Shown one piece after another: positions 8,092-14,593 of a stretch of DNA of 15,663 nucleotides (within the stretch, counting starts at the first letter, position 1; every line of letters begins with the position of its first letter). The notes beneath the pieces were generated by a model. The model was not told the DNA's origin, made no database searches, and saw only the letters and a program-made list of their open reading frames with translations. The DNA lies in NCBI GenBank assembly GCA_031551765.1, contig JAVBNC010000027.1:1-15663 (forward strand). Reading direction: 5' to 3'. The stretch is from JAVBNC01 sp031551765. GTDB lineage: Bacteria; Desulfobacterota; Desulfovibrionia; Desulfovibrionales; Desulfovibrionaceae. Made by a program: the position numbers and the translations under genes.

Positions 8092-8344
8092 GGGCAGTTT
8101 CTTAAAAGTCTACCCACCTCGTCCATTCGGACGATGTGCAATTTCTCATTCTGGTGCATCATCATAGTAGGACTCGAAATGTCACTGTCGCGGGTGATTG
8201 ACAGCCTCAACAGCAACATGTGCCGTGCTTGAAATTACCGCCCAACGACGGGTTGATTTCGCTTGGCGCACGTTATGGCGCTGATGCGAGGATGAATCCT
8301 TGCCGGGTAAAACTCACCGCTGAAGTGAGTGAACCGCCCTGAGG
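8092..8344 (+). other. Unusual 253-nt non-coding block between sctY and sctV
   Basis: In Yersinia the equivalent genes are nearly contiguous, but here about 250 nt of visibly less GC-rich sequence separates them. It holds small hairpins: GGGTAG/CTACCC (8086-8115), TCGTCC/GGACGA (8119-8134) and ACTCAC/GTGAGT (8312-8330). It also holds a direct repeat GAGGATGAAT (8288-8297 and 8341-8350). TTGACA occurs at 8198-8203 but no good -10 follows. A 32-codon frame from 8134 has no ribosome binding site. No known riboswitch was recognised. It may be a leader of sctV, a processing site or an insertion scar. Confidence 0.5.
8341..8344 (+). promoter_or_regulatory. Ribosome binding site deciding the sctV start
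   Basis: GAGG at 8341-8344 directly abuts an ATG at 8345 but is 9 nt upstream of the in-frame ATG at 8354. The second spacing is normal for initiation, so 8354 is preferred as start and the protein loses three residues (MNT). Confidence 0.5.
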
Positions 8345-8353
8345 ATGAATACT

Positions 8354-10429
8354 ATGGGTCGATACGCGGATATCGCGCTGGCCGCTTTGGTGGTGGCTAT
8401 CATAGGGCTGATGATCCTGCCCATTCCGCCCATGCTTCTTGACGCCTTGCTGGCGGCTAATCTGGCCATTTCCGTCATCATTCTGATGATTTCGACTTAT
8501 ATTCCTTCCGCGCTGTCCTTTTCCGTTTTCCCCTCACTTCTTCTGTTCACCACGCTTTTCCGCCTGGCTCTCAACATCACCACGACCCGTCTTATCCTGC
8601 TCCATGCCCACGCCGGCGAGATCATCTACACGTTCGGCAATTTTGTGGTTGGAGGCAATTTTGTGGTCGGCGCGGTCGTATTCCTGATCCTGACCATCGT
8701 GCAGTTTCTGGTCATCGCCAAAGGCTCGGAGCGGGTGGCCGAGGTGGCGGCGCGCTTTACTCTTGACGCCATGCCCGGCAAGCAAATGAGCATTGACGCG
8801 GATATGCGGGCCGGGGTCATCGACATGGACGAGGCCAGGAAGCGCCGTTCCCTGGTTACCAAGGAAAGCCAGCTTTACGGCGCCATGGACGGGGCCATGA
8901 AGTTCGTCAAAGGCGACGCCGTTGCCGGGTTGATCATCACGGTCATCAACATTGTGGGCGGTGTGTGCATTGGGGTGCTCCAACTGGGGATGACCAGCAG
9001 CGAAGCCCTGCAGACCTATTCCATTCTGACCATCGGCGACGGCCTGGTTTCCCAGATTCCGGCCCTGCTTATCTGCATTACCGCGGGAGTGGTGGTCACC
9101 CGGGTATCGGCCGATGAAAACAACACGCAGCATCTCGGCGGCGAAATCAGCGCGCAGGTGCTGGCCCAGCCCAAAGCTTTGCTCATCGGCGGAGCGCTCC
9201 TGTTCTGCTTCGGCTTGATCCCCGGCTTTCCCAAGCCCCAATTTTTCGCTCTGGCCGCTGGAGTGGGGTTTCTCGGGTACACGCTGCAAAAGGCAGCGCA
9301 AAGCCGGGCGGCGGCCGGCGAGGATGACGACGCGCGCCTGTCCCGGGCCATGGCTGCGGCCACGGAAAAGGAAGGTCCCGCTGCTCCTCCCGCCGGCCGG
9401 GATACGGACGAGTTTTCCATTACCGTGCCGCTGCTTCTGGACCTGGACGAGGGACTCCGCCGGGTCATCAAGCCGGGCAAGCTTAACGAGGAAATCATCC
9501 AGGTTCGCCGGGCTCTCTACTATGACCTCGGCGTGCCGTTTCCCGGCATCCACCTGCGCTTCCATTCCGGCATGGAGGAAAACGCCTACTCCATTCTTCT
9601 GCAGGAAGTGCCCATGACCAAAGGCTGGCTCATGCCCGGCAAGATGCTGGTGCGCGAACAGCCTGAGCGGCTGGAGATGATGGGCTTCAGCTACGAGCGG
9701 GGCAGGGATTTTCTGCCCGGCGGCAAAAGCCTGTGGGTAGAGGAGGCACAAGTGCCCCGTCTGGAAAAAGCCGGGCTGTCCTACCTCACCCCACAGCGGG
9801 TGCTGACCTTTCACGTTTCTTTCCTGCTGAAAAAACACGCCGGAGAATTCATCGGCCTGCAGGAGACGCGCTACCTGCTTACCCAGATGGAAAGCCGCTA
9901 CAGCGAACTGGTCAAGGAAGTGCAGCGGATCATGCCGTTGCAAAAAATCGCCGAGATCCTGCAGCGCCTGGTGCAGGAGCAGATATCCATCCGCAACCTG
10001 CGCACCGTGCTCGAATCCATCATCGACTGGGGGCAGAAGGAAAAGGACAGTGTGCTGCTGACGGAGTATGTGCGCAGCAATCTGAAGCGCCAGGTGAGCT
10101 ACCAGTATAGCGGGGGGCTTAACGTGCTGTCCGCCTATCTGCTGGACCCGGCCGTGGAAGAGACTATCCGGGGCGCCATACGCCAGACCTCATCCGGGTC
10201 CTACCTTGCACTCGCCCCGGAAACGGCCCAGAAAATCAATGCGAAGCTGAGGGACACCGTGGGCGAGCTCAGTTCCACGCCGCCCAGGCCCGTGCTGCTG
10301 ACCAGCATGGATATACGCCGCTATGTGCGGAAAATGATTGAACTGGAGTACTACGAGCTGCCGGTGCTTTCCTACCAGGAGCTCACCCAGGAAATCACGG
10401 TGCAGCCTATTGCCCGGGTGACGCTTTGA
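8354..10429 (+). CDS. sctV: T3SS export gate protein SctV (LcrD/InvA/FlhA family)
   Basis: This 691-residue protein is the large inner-membrane export gate. The N-terminal ~310 residues carry about seven to eight hydrophobic segments. Between them lies the FHIPEP-family region starting at Arg134 (RFTLDAMPGKQMSIDADMRA). The remaining ~350 residues form the cytoplasmic domain, which builds a nonameric ring that receives chaperone-substrate complexes and, in Ysc systems, SctX-SctY. Length is in the family range (680-710). The start at 8354 is chosen by the ribosome binding site; 8345 is an alternative. The next gene begins 26 nt downstream. There are no signs of truncation. Confidence 0.96.
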   Translation: MGRYADIALAALVVAIIGLMILPIPPMLLDALLAANLAISVIILMISTYIPSALSFSVFPSLLLFTTLFRLALNITTTRLILLHAHAGEIIYTFGNFVVGGNFVVGAVVFLILTIVQFLVIAKGSERVAEVAARFTLDAMPGKQMSIDADMRAGVIDMDEARKRRSLVTKESQLYGAMDGAMKFVKGDAVAGLIITVINIVGGVCIGVLQLGMTSSEALQTYSILTIGDGLVSQIPALLICITAGVVVTRVSADENNTQHLGGEISAQVLAQPKALLIGGALLFCFGLIPGFPKPQFFALAAGVGFLGYTLQKAAQSRAAAGEDDDARLSRAMAAATEKEGPAAPPAGRDTDEFSITVPLLLDLDEGLRRVIKPGKLNEEIIQVRRALYYDLGVPFPGIHLRFHSGMEENAYSILLQEVPMTKGWLMPGKMLVREQPERLEMMGFSYERGRDFLPGGKSLWVEEAQVPRLEKAGLSYLTPQRVLTFHVSFLLKKHAGEFIGLQETRYLLTQMESRYSELVKEVQRIMPLQKIAEILQRLVQEQISIRNLRTVLESIIDWGQKEKDSVLLTEYVRSNLKRQVSYQYSGGLNVLSAYLLDPAVEETIRGAIRQTSSGSYLALAPETAQKINAKLRDTVGELSSTPPRPVLLTSMDIRRYVRKMIELEYYELPVLSYQELTQEITVQPIARVTL

Positions 10430-10455
10430 CATCCGGCGCCGCGAGGAGCAGCCAC

Positions 10456-10785
10456 ATGCGGATAGAGAAAGAACAACGCGGCCCTTGGGTGGTGCTTCAT
10501 ATGCGGGGCCGCCTTGACGCGGCGACCGCCGCGGAGTTCGACGCAATGGCGGAGACCCTTTCCGGCAAGGAGGCCGCGAAGCTGGTGCTTGACTGTGGCG
10601 ATCTTGCCTACATCAGCTCCGCCGGTTTGCGCAGCATTCTGTTTCTGGCCAAAAGAATCCATGCCGCCAAAGGCGTTCTGATGTTTTGCGGCCTTTCCGG
10701 CATGGTGAAAGAGGTGTTCGACATTTCCGGTTTTACCGGCATGTTCGTCATCCGCGACAGCGTGGACGCGGCCTGCGGAGAGTAG
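10456..10785 (+). CDS. STAS-domain anti-sigma-factor antagonist
   Basis: This 109-residue single-domain STAS protein (SpoIIAA/RsbV type) has an N-terminal strand-turn WVVLHMRGRLD and a central DCGDLAYISSAGLRSILFLAKR. Its ISSAGLR motif holds Ser54-Ser55; Ser55 aligns with the phosphorylated serine of SpoIIAA. Such proteins bind an anti-sigma kinase when unphosphorylated and so free a sigma factor or another target. The ATG at 10456 follows GAGGAG; a TTG overlapping the end of sctV is less likely. No kinase or phosphatase partner is in the window. Partner-switch proteins also occur with the Bordetella T3SS (Btr proteins), so a role in T3SS control is plausible. The TAG stop is the first triplet of a mobile repeat; without the repeat the stop would be TAA. 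Confidence 0.88.
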   Translation: MRIEKEQRGPWVVLHMRGRLDAATAAEFDAMAETLSGKEAAKLVLDCGDLAYISSAGLRSILFLAKRIHAAKGVLMFCGLSGMVKEVFDISGFTGMFVIRDSVDAACGE

Positions 10786-10921
10786 AGCATTTCAACTTTT
10801 ACATTGTCTGTGCCGATGAAATGCTCTGGCGTTGCGAAGCGAAGTGCAGCAACGCCCGCTGGATTGGCGTAGGCGGGCTTTGCCCGCCGTCAAGCGACAA
10901 TCTCATGGCGAAATTGCTCTA
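10783..10921 (+). mobile_element. Copy A of a ~139-nt MITE-like element with hairpins
   Basis: The element begins TAGAGCATTTC and ends GAAATTGCTCTA, so the ends are inverted repeats, with TA as the likely duplicated target. Inside are hairpin I (AGAGCATTTCA 10784-10794 with TGAAATGCTCT 10817-10827), hairpin II (GGCGTTGC 10828-10835 with GCAACGCC 10849-10856) and hairpin III (GGCGGGC 10872-10878 with GCCCGCC 10882-10888). Hairpin III is enclosed by GGATTG/CAATCT. A second copy is at 15162-15299. Removing the element and one TA joins the STAS frame to a TAA stop and places the activator start only 13 nt after it. No transposase is encoded. Confidence 0.8.
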
Positions 10922-10936
10922 AATGGGCAGGTGCTC

Positions 10937-12313
10937 ATGTATGATGCGCTTCTCAAAAACCTTGCGGCTGTCTGCGATCGTATCGCCAAAGGACAGTACC
11001 AGAAAGCACGTGAACTGTTCGAGCTGACCCGCGACGATAAGCACCCGCCCCTGGTGGCCGGGCTGGCGGAAGCTTTCGGTATGATGCTGGTGAAAGTGGA
11101 AGCCCACAAATTCCAGCTCGAACGGCGGGTCGAGGATTTGGAAGCCGTGAAGCGGGAGCTTGAGCACGCCTTGGCCCTGGAATCCACGGAGAACAGCCGT
11201 ATCAAACGGGACCTGCGCAAGCATTTCACCTCTTCCGGCATCGTGGGCGGCAGCGCGGGAATGTGCGAACTGTTGCGCCAGGTGGAGCGGGTCGCGGACA
11301 CCCCCCTCTCCGTGCTTATTCTTGGAGAAACAGGCACGGGCAAGGAGCTGGTGGCCAAAACCCTGCATTACAATTCAGCGCGCGCGGCCAAGCCCTTTGT
11401 GGCCATCAACTGCGCGGCCATTCCTGAGGGCCTGCTGGAAAGCGAACTCTTCGGCATCAAAGGGGGGGTGGCTTCCGGCGTCACGGAACGTACCGGCCGC
11501 TTTGAACAGGCGGACGGCGGCACACTGTTCCTGGACGAAGTGGGCGATATGCCCCTTGAAAGCCAAGCCAAAATACTCCGGGTGCTGGAAACCAGGCAGT
11601 TCGAGCAGGTGGGCGGGCGCAAATCCGTAACTGTCGATGTGCGCATCGTGGCCGCCACCCACAGGAACCTGCGGCAGGGGAGACTGTTCCGTGAAGATCT
11701 CTATTACCGCCTTTCCGGAGTGACGCTCCATATTCCCCCTCTGCGCGAACGCCAGGAGGATATAGCCTTGCTGGCCACCACCTTTGCCAAAGCCGCCGCC
11801 GCGCGCATGAACCTTCCGCAGAAAATCTTCACGCCCGAGGCCCTTGCGCTGCTGGAAGCATACCCCTGGCCGGGCAACGTGCGGGAACTGCTGAACGAAG
11901 TCGAACGCGCCGTGGTCTTGTCCGTTGGGACCGCGATAGCTCCGGCCGATCTCTCGCCGGACATCCGCGCAGCAAAGCGGCAGAAGGGGCCGCCTGGCGT
12001 TTTCCCTGCGTTCCCCCCTACCATTTCCGGCGATTTCTACCCCAAACTGTCCTCCCTCATTCCCGGGCGCCGTGAGGATAGGGCGTACTCCAGCTTCCCG
12101 GCTCCCAGCCTGCCTGAACAGTCTGACAAAAATCCGCACAGCCCGGCCGTCTCCCTGCATGATACGGAAAAATCCCTGATACTGGAAACCTTGGCCCGCA
12201 CCGGAAACAACAAATCCAGCGCCGCGCGCCAACTCGGCATCAGTCGCGAAGGCCTGCGCAAAAAACTGCTTCGCTACGGCCTTACCGGCGAGAACGAGCC
12301 GTCCTTTCCATAG
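10937..12313 (+). CDS. Sigma-54-type AAA+ transcription activator, no receiver domain
   Basis: This 458-residue regulator has an N-terminal helical/coiled-coil region (1-100) in place of a receiver domain. A AAA+ domain (~105-340) and a Fis-type helix-turn-helix (~422-449, NKSSAARQLGISREGLRKKL) follow, joined by a Pro/Ser-rich linker. Walker A is GETGTGK (130-136), Walker B ends in Asp200-Glu201, and the arginine-rich LRER motif is present. The GAFTGA loop that contacts sigma-54 reads GVASGV at residues 177-182; the Phe and Thr are lost. The ATG at 10937 has GGGCAGG upstream; longer starts lie in the inserted repeat and are rejected. HrpS-like activators control other T3SS operons, so it probably regulates this cluster. 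With the altered loop it may act differently on sigma-54 or with another sigma factor. Confidence 0.88.
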   Translation: MYDALLKNLAAVCDRIAKGQYQKARELFELTRDDKHPPLVAGLAEAFGMMLVKVEAHKFQLERRVEDLEAVKRELEHALALESTENSRIKRDLRKHFTSSGIVGGSAGMCELLRQVERVADTPLSVLILGETGTGKELVAKTLHYNSARAAKPFVAINCAAIPEGLLESELFGIKGGVASGVTERTGRFEQADGGTLFLDEVGDMPLESQAKILRVLETRQFEQVGGRKSVTVDVRIVAATHRNLRQGRLFREDLYYRLSGVTLHIPPLRERQEDIALLATTFAKAAAARMNLPQKIFTPEALALLEAYPWPGNVRELLNEVERAVVLSVGTAIAPADLSPDIRAAKRQKGPPGVFPAFPPTISGDFYPKLSSLIPGRREDRAYSSFPAPSLPEQSDKNPHSPAVSLHDTEKSLILETLARTGNNKSSAARQLGISREGLRKKLLRYGLTGENEPSFP

Positions 12314-12400
12314 CTCCTTGAAAGGCAATGGGGTTCGTTTCATTGTCAGTGCATACAGCCAGGCCTGAGTCACCTCCAAAGCAACGCCGGTACCGGATGG

Positions 12401-12758
12401 ATGGCGGTGCTGCCATTCTCTGACCACCTTCGCTCAGCCAGTTGCCGCCCCAAGGCACGGCGGGGAGACCTCCACTTCCATGACCTGCGTCATACCGCGT
12501 CACCGTCCTGTATTTGCGGCTCCATGCTGTTGCCGTCCACCCGCATCAGCGCCATTTCGTCAGTCCGGCCCTGGTGTATGATGTGGTGGAGGTGCTGGAA
12601 GAATTACTGTAAGCCCAAAGACGCAACCTGCCGCGCCCAGTCGGAAAGCGGAACTGGTGCGCCAGGTATGCCAGGTCGTGGTGGAAAACGAGGAAGAGAA
12701 GGCACGGCCGGGCCAGATGCTGCGCCTGATTCATGGCGCGCTGGCTGAGGCCGGATAA
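12401..12758 (+). pseudogene. Degenerate tyrosine recombinase (integrase) remnant
   Basis: One frame reads GDLHFHDLRHTAS at about 12462-12503, the HxxR box of phage-type tyrosine recombinases. The same frame then loses similarity, while another frame continues with SPALVYDVVEVLEELL up to a TAA at 12610-12612, like the C-terminus of such integrases. A third frame, up to a TAA at 12756-12758, contains KAELVRQVCQVVVENEEEKA, which also looks once coding. The catalytic Tyr region (LGH...RYxH) is scrambled. At least two frameshifts separate these parts and no start is visible, so the gene is dead. The 87 nt before it (12314-12400) hold nothing I can name. Confidence 0.6.
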
Positions 12759-12765
12759 ACAAGGG

Positions 12766-12796
12766 GCCCCGGCATAAACACCGGGGCGGTTTTTTT
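12766..12796 (+). terminator. Intrinsic terminator after the integrase remnant
   Basis: GCCCCGG (12766-12772) pairs with CCGGGGC (12781-12787) around an 8-nt loop. A run of seven T follows at 12790-12796. It is the first plus-strand terminator after the activator gene and may therefore end the T3SS transcript. Confidence 0.8.
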
Positions 12797-12802
12797 AGAA
12801 GT

Positions 12803-12913
12803 TCAGGATATTCTTTTCCAGGCCAGCATATATTCCAACAGGATTCGCAGGGCATCATCCCCCAATTCCCGCATCGCAGCACCTTCCTTGTGATTTGGCC
12901 AGGCGTCCCCCAT
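12803..12913 (-). CDS. Possible 36-residue small protein or gene fragment
   Basis: From the ATG at 12913 on the minus strand the frame reads MGDAWPNHKEGAAMRELGDD and continues to a TGA at 12805-12803. The composition looks protein-like, with a helical C-terminal half. The frame stays open upstream (FLPAGHA...), so this may be the tail of a longer decayed gene of the integrated element. There is no good ribosome binding site. Its function is unknown. Confidence 0.25.
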   Translation of the reverse strand: MGDAWPNHKEGAAMRELGDDALRILLEYMLAWKRIS

Positions 12914-12947
12914 GGCATGCCCGGCCGGCAAAAAGAGATGCGAAAAG

Positions 12948-12987
12948 CGCCGCCGTTTTGCCCCGTGTGGAGGGCAAAGCGGCGGCG
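12948..12987 (-). terminator. Long GC-rich hairpin, possible minus-strand terminator
   Basis: Sixteen bases (12948-12963) pair with 12972-12987 around an 8-nt loop, with a single G-T wobble. On the minus strand the stem is followed by CTTTTCG and later by CTTTTTG, a weak T-rich tail. It could terminate minus-strand transcripts or be a relic of the integrated element. Confidence 0.45.
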
Positions 12988-13002
12988 GTGCTCCGTCAAG
13001 AA

Positions 13003-13218
13003 TAAGTGTCGTTTTTTGGATTTCGGGAGGGTTTTAAGTGTCGCGTCCCCTGAGTAAAATATAACACGCCTGTCAAGCCCGGCCCGCCCGAAAACGCTTG
13101 GGCGGCGCGGCTCTTCGTCCCACTATGTCCCGTCTTATCCCGGTTTATCCCGGCACCTCTCCCCGTTAAATCTATGTGTCGCTGTACACAATCCGAGTGA
13201 GGGTCATATTTGGGTCAT
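13003..13218. repeat. Short direct repeats beside the tRNA gene (possible integrase arm sites)
   Basis: Three pairs lie in about 215 nt: TAAGTGTCG at 13003-13011 and 13035-13043 (32-nt period), TTATCCCGG at 13135-13143 and 13145-13153 (10-nt period), and GGGTCAT at 13201-13207 and 13212-13218 (11-nt period). Periods of 10-11 nt place the copies on the same face of the helix. Tyrosine integrases bind repeated arm sites next to the attachment core, which is usually the tRNA 3' end. Linking these repeats to integration is inference. Confidence 0.4.
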
Positions 13219-13243
13219 GGTGCCAAAACCACCCCCGAAACAG

Positions 13244-13278
13244 AAAAAAGAAGGATCCCACATCACTGCGGAATCCTT
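13244..13278 (-). terminator. Intrinsic terminator of tRNA-Ala
   Basis: On the minus strand AAGGATTCC (13278-13270) pairs with GGGATCCTT (13259-13251), with one G-T wobble and a 10-nt loop. CTTTTTTC follows (13250-13243). It begins 9 nt after the tRNA CCA end, so the tRNA is transcribed alone. Confidence 0.82.
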
Positions 13279-13287
13279 AAATCTTTC

Positions 13288-13363
<76 letters not shown>

Positions 13364-13375
13364 ACGGGAAGAATT

Positions 13376-13404
13376 CTTTTGCCCGAGTCGGATGTTCCTG
13401 TCAA
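13376..13404 (-). promoter_or_regulatory. Candidate promoter of tRNA-Ala
   Basis: On the minus strand a perfect TTGACA (13404-13399) is followed after 17 nt by CAAAAG (13381-13376). The -10 is poor, but the distance to the tRNA 5' end (13363) is right for a start point about 6 nt upstream. Confidence 0.4.
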
Positions 13405-13489
13405 CATTCTTTTGTCCGGTTTTCTATTTTCCGCCGGACTTGGCTATGATAGAGTGCGGGGGCGTTTGGGCGTTAATTCTACGTGTTCC

Positions 13490-13518
13490 TTGACAGAAAA
13501 TTGGCGCCAGGATACATG
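13490..13518 (+). promoter_or_regulatory. Candidate sigma-70 promoter of the fumarase genes
   Basis: A perfect -35 TTGACA (13490-13495), a 17-nt spacer and TACATG (13513-13518) form a plausible promoter. The predicted transcript begins near 13525 and has a leader of about 160 nt before the first fumarase ATG. Confidence 0.5.
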
Positions 13519-13523
13519 AAACA

Positions 13524-13549
13524 AGTATGGTCTACTGGTATACCATACT
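13524..13549 (+). promoter_or_regulatory. Palindromic operator at the fumarase transcription start
   Basis: AGTATGGT (13524-13531) and ACCATACT (13542-13549) form a perfect inverted repeat. Nested in it is the perfect palindrome TGGTATACCA (13536-13545), and TGGTCTACTG (13528-13537) looks like a degenerate second copy. The site lies just downstream of the -10 element, where a bound repressor would block transcription. TGGTATACCA resembles operators of the GntR/FadR family; that assignment is inference and no regulator gene is in the window. Confidence 0.5.
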
Positions 13550-13684
13550 GTGTGATTGTGTTTTACTGTATGCGTTGCCCCGCCGTCCGCCAGGTTTTTC
13601 ATGAACGGGCGGGCCTTGAATCCGGCTGGGAATCCGCGTACCGATAGCGGAATTGTGTGTTACCAAACTCTATGGAGGCAGATA

Positions 13685-14593
13685 ATGGCGAACTTCAGCG
13701 TCCCTTATGAAGAGGTCTTGGAGTGGGTCCATAAGGGCTGTACCAGCATCTCCGCGGACGCGCTCATACTCATGAAGCGTGCCGTGGCCCGGGAAAGCAA
13801 CCCTGCGGCCAAGACCATGCTCCAGTCCATGGTGGACAACGTGGCCATGGCGGGCAAAGAGGACAAGCCCGTGTGCCAGTCCCCCGGCTTTCCCACCGTG
13901 TGGGTGCGTTTCCGGGACGGCATACCGCTGGGCCCCCTGCAGGGCCTGCTCCCCAGAGCCCTGGCCGAATGCACCAAGAACGGCTACATCCGGCCCAGCA
14001 TCGTGCATTCCCTGACCCGCCACAACCCCGGCGACAGTTCCGGCGAAGGCGTGCCCAACATGGAGTACCTGTACGCGCCGGACAACGAGTACATGGAAAT
14101 TATCGCCAGTTTCAAGGGCTGCGGCGCGGAACTGGGCAACGTCAGCACCCTCATGACCACGGCCACCCTGGGCAAGAACCTCTCCGGCCTGAAAAAGCTG
14201 ATCCTGGAAACAGTGACCAAGGCCGGGGGCATTCCCTGCCCGCCCTCCGCCATCGGCATCGGCATCGGCGGCCAGATGGACGTTTCCGCGAAATTGAGCC
14301 GTTTGGCCATCAGCACCCGCGATTGGCGGGACACCAACCCGGACCCGCTGCTGGCGGATCTGGAAGCGGAAATGCTTGAGGCCATCAACAAGCTGGGCCT
14401 CGGCCCGGCGGGCATTGGCGGCGACACCACCACCCTGGCCGTGAAAATGGCCCATGCCGCCACGCACACGGCCATCTGCCCCGTGACCATCAACTTCCAC
14501 TGCTGGGTGGCCCGCCGTTTCGGGGTGCGCATCTACCCCGACGGAACCAGAAAATTCCTTTTCCAGGAGGGCGACTACAATGTCGGTGCATGA
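13685..14593 (+). CDS. Class I fumarate hydratase, alpha subunit
   Basis: This 302-residue subunit belongs to the iron-sulfur (class I) fumarase/tartrate dehydratase family. It catalyses reversible hydration of fumarate to L-malate together with the beta subunit. Three cysteines in family positions probably bind the [4Fe-4S] cluster: Cys64 (KPVCQSPG), Cys146 (FKGCGAELGN) and Cys185 (PCPPSAIGIGIGG). The section GGDTTTLAVKMAHAATHTAI...CWVARR fits fumarase better than tartrate dehydratase. The ATG at 13685 follows GGAGG; an upstream in-frame start at 13556 lacks a site. It overlaps the beta gene by 14 nt. In anaerobic sulfate reducers the enzyme links fumarate respiration and the partial TCA pathway. 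Confidence 0.9.
   Translation: MANFSVPYEEVLEWVHKGCTSISADALILMKRAVARESNPAAKTMLQSMVDNVAMAGKEDKPVCQSPGFPTVWVRFRDGIPLGPLQGLLPRALAECTKNGYIRPSIVHSLTRHNPGDSSGEGVPNMEYLYAPDNEYMEIIASFKGCGAELGNVSTLMTTATLGKNLSGLKKLILETVTKAGGIPCPPSAIGIGIGGQMDVSAKLSRLAISTRDWRDTNPDPLLADLEAEMLEAINKLGLGPAGIGGDTTTLAVKMAHAATHTAICPVTINFHCWVARRFGVRIYPDGTRKFLFQEGDYNVGA

Noticed and set aside
8134..8232. 32-codon frame in the sctY-sctV gap
   Set aside because: No ribosome binding site, no recognisable similarity and poor codon use compared with its neighbours.
8264..8279. Possible sigma-54 promoter (TGGC...GGC) upstream of sctV
   Set aside because: The spacing between the GG and GC elements is 13 instead of 12 and the -12 element does not match TTGC.
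10426..10455. TTG start for the STAS protein overlapping the end of sctV
   Set aside because: The ATG at 10456 has GAGGAG at proper distance and starts right at the STAS fold.
10832..10936. N-terminal extension of the activator by 35 codons
   Set aside because: The extension is encoded by the inserted repeat element and has no ribosome binding site; the ATG at 10937 agrees with the gap left when the element is removed.
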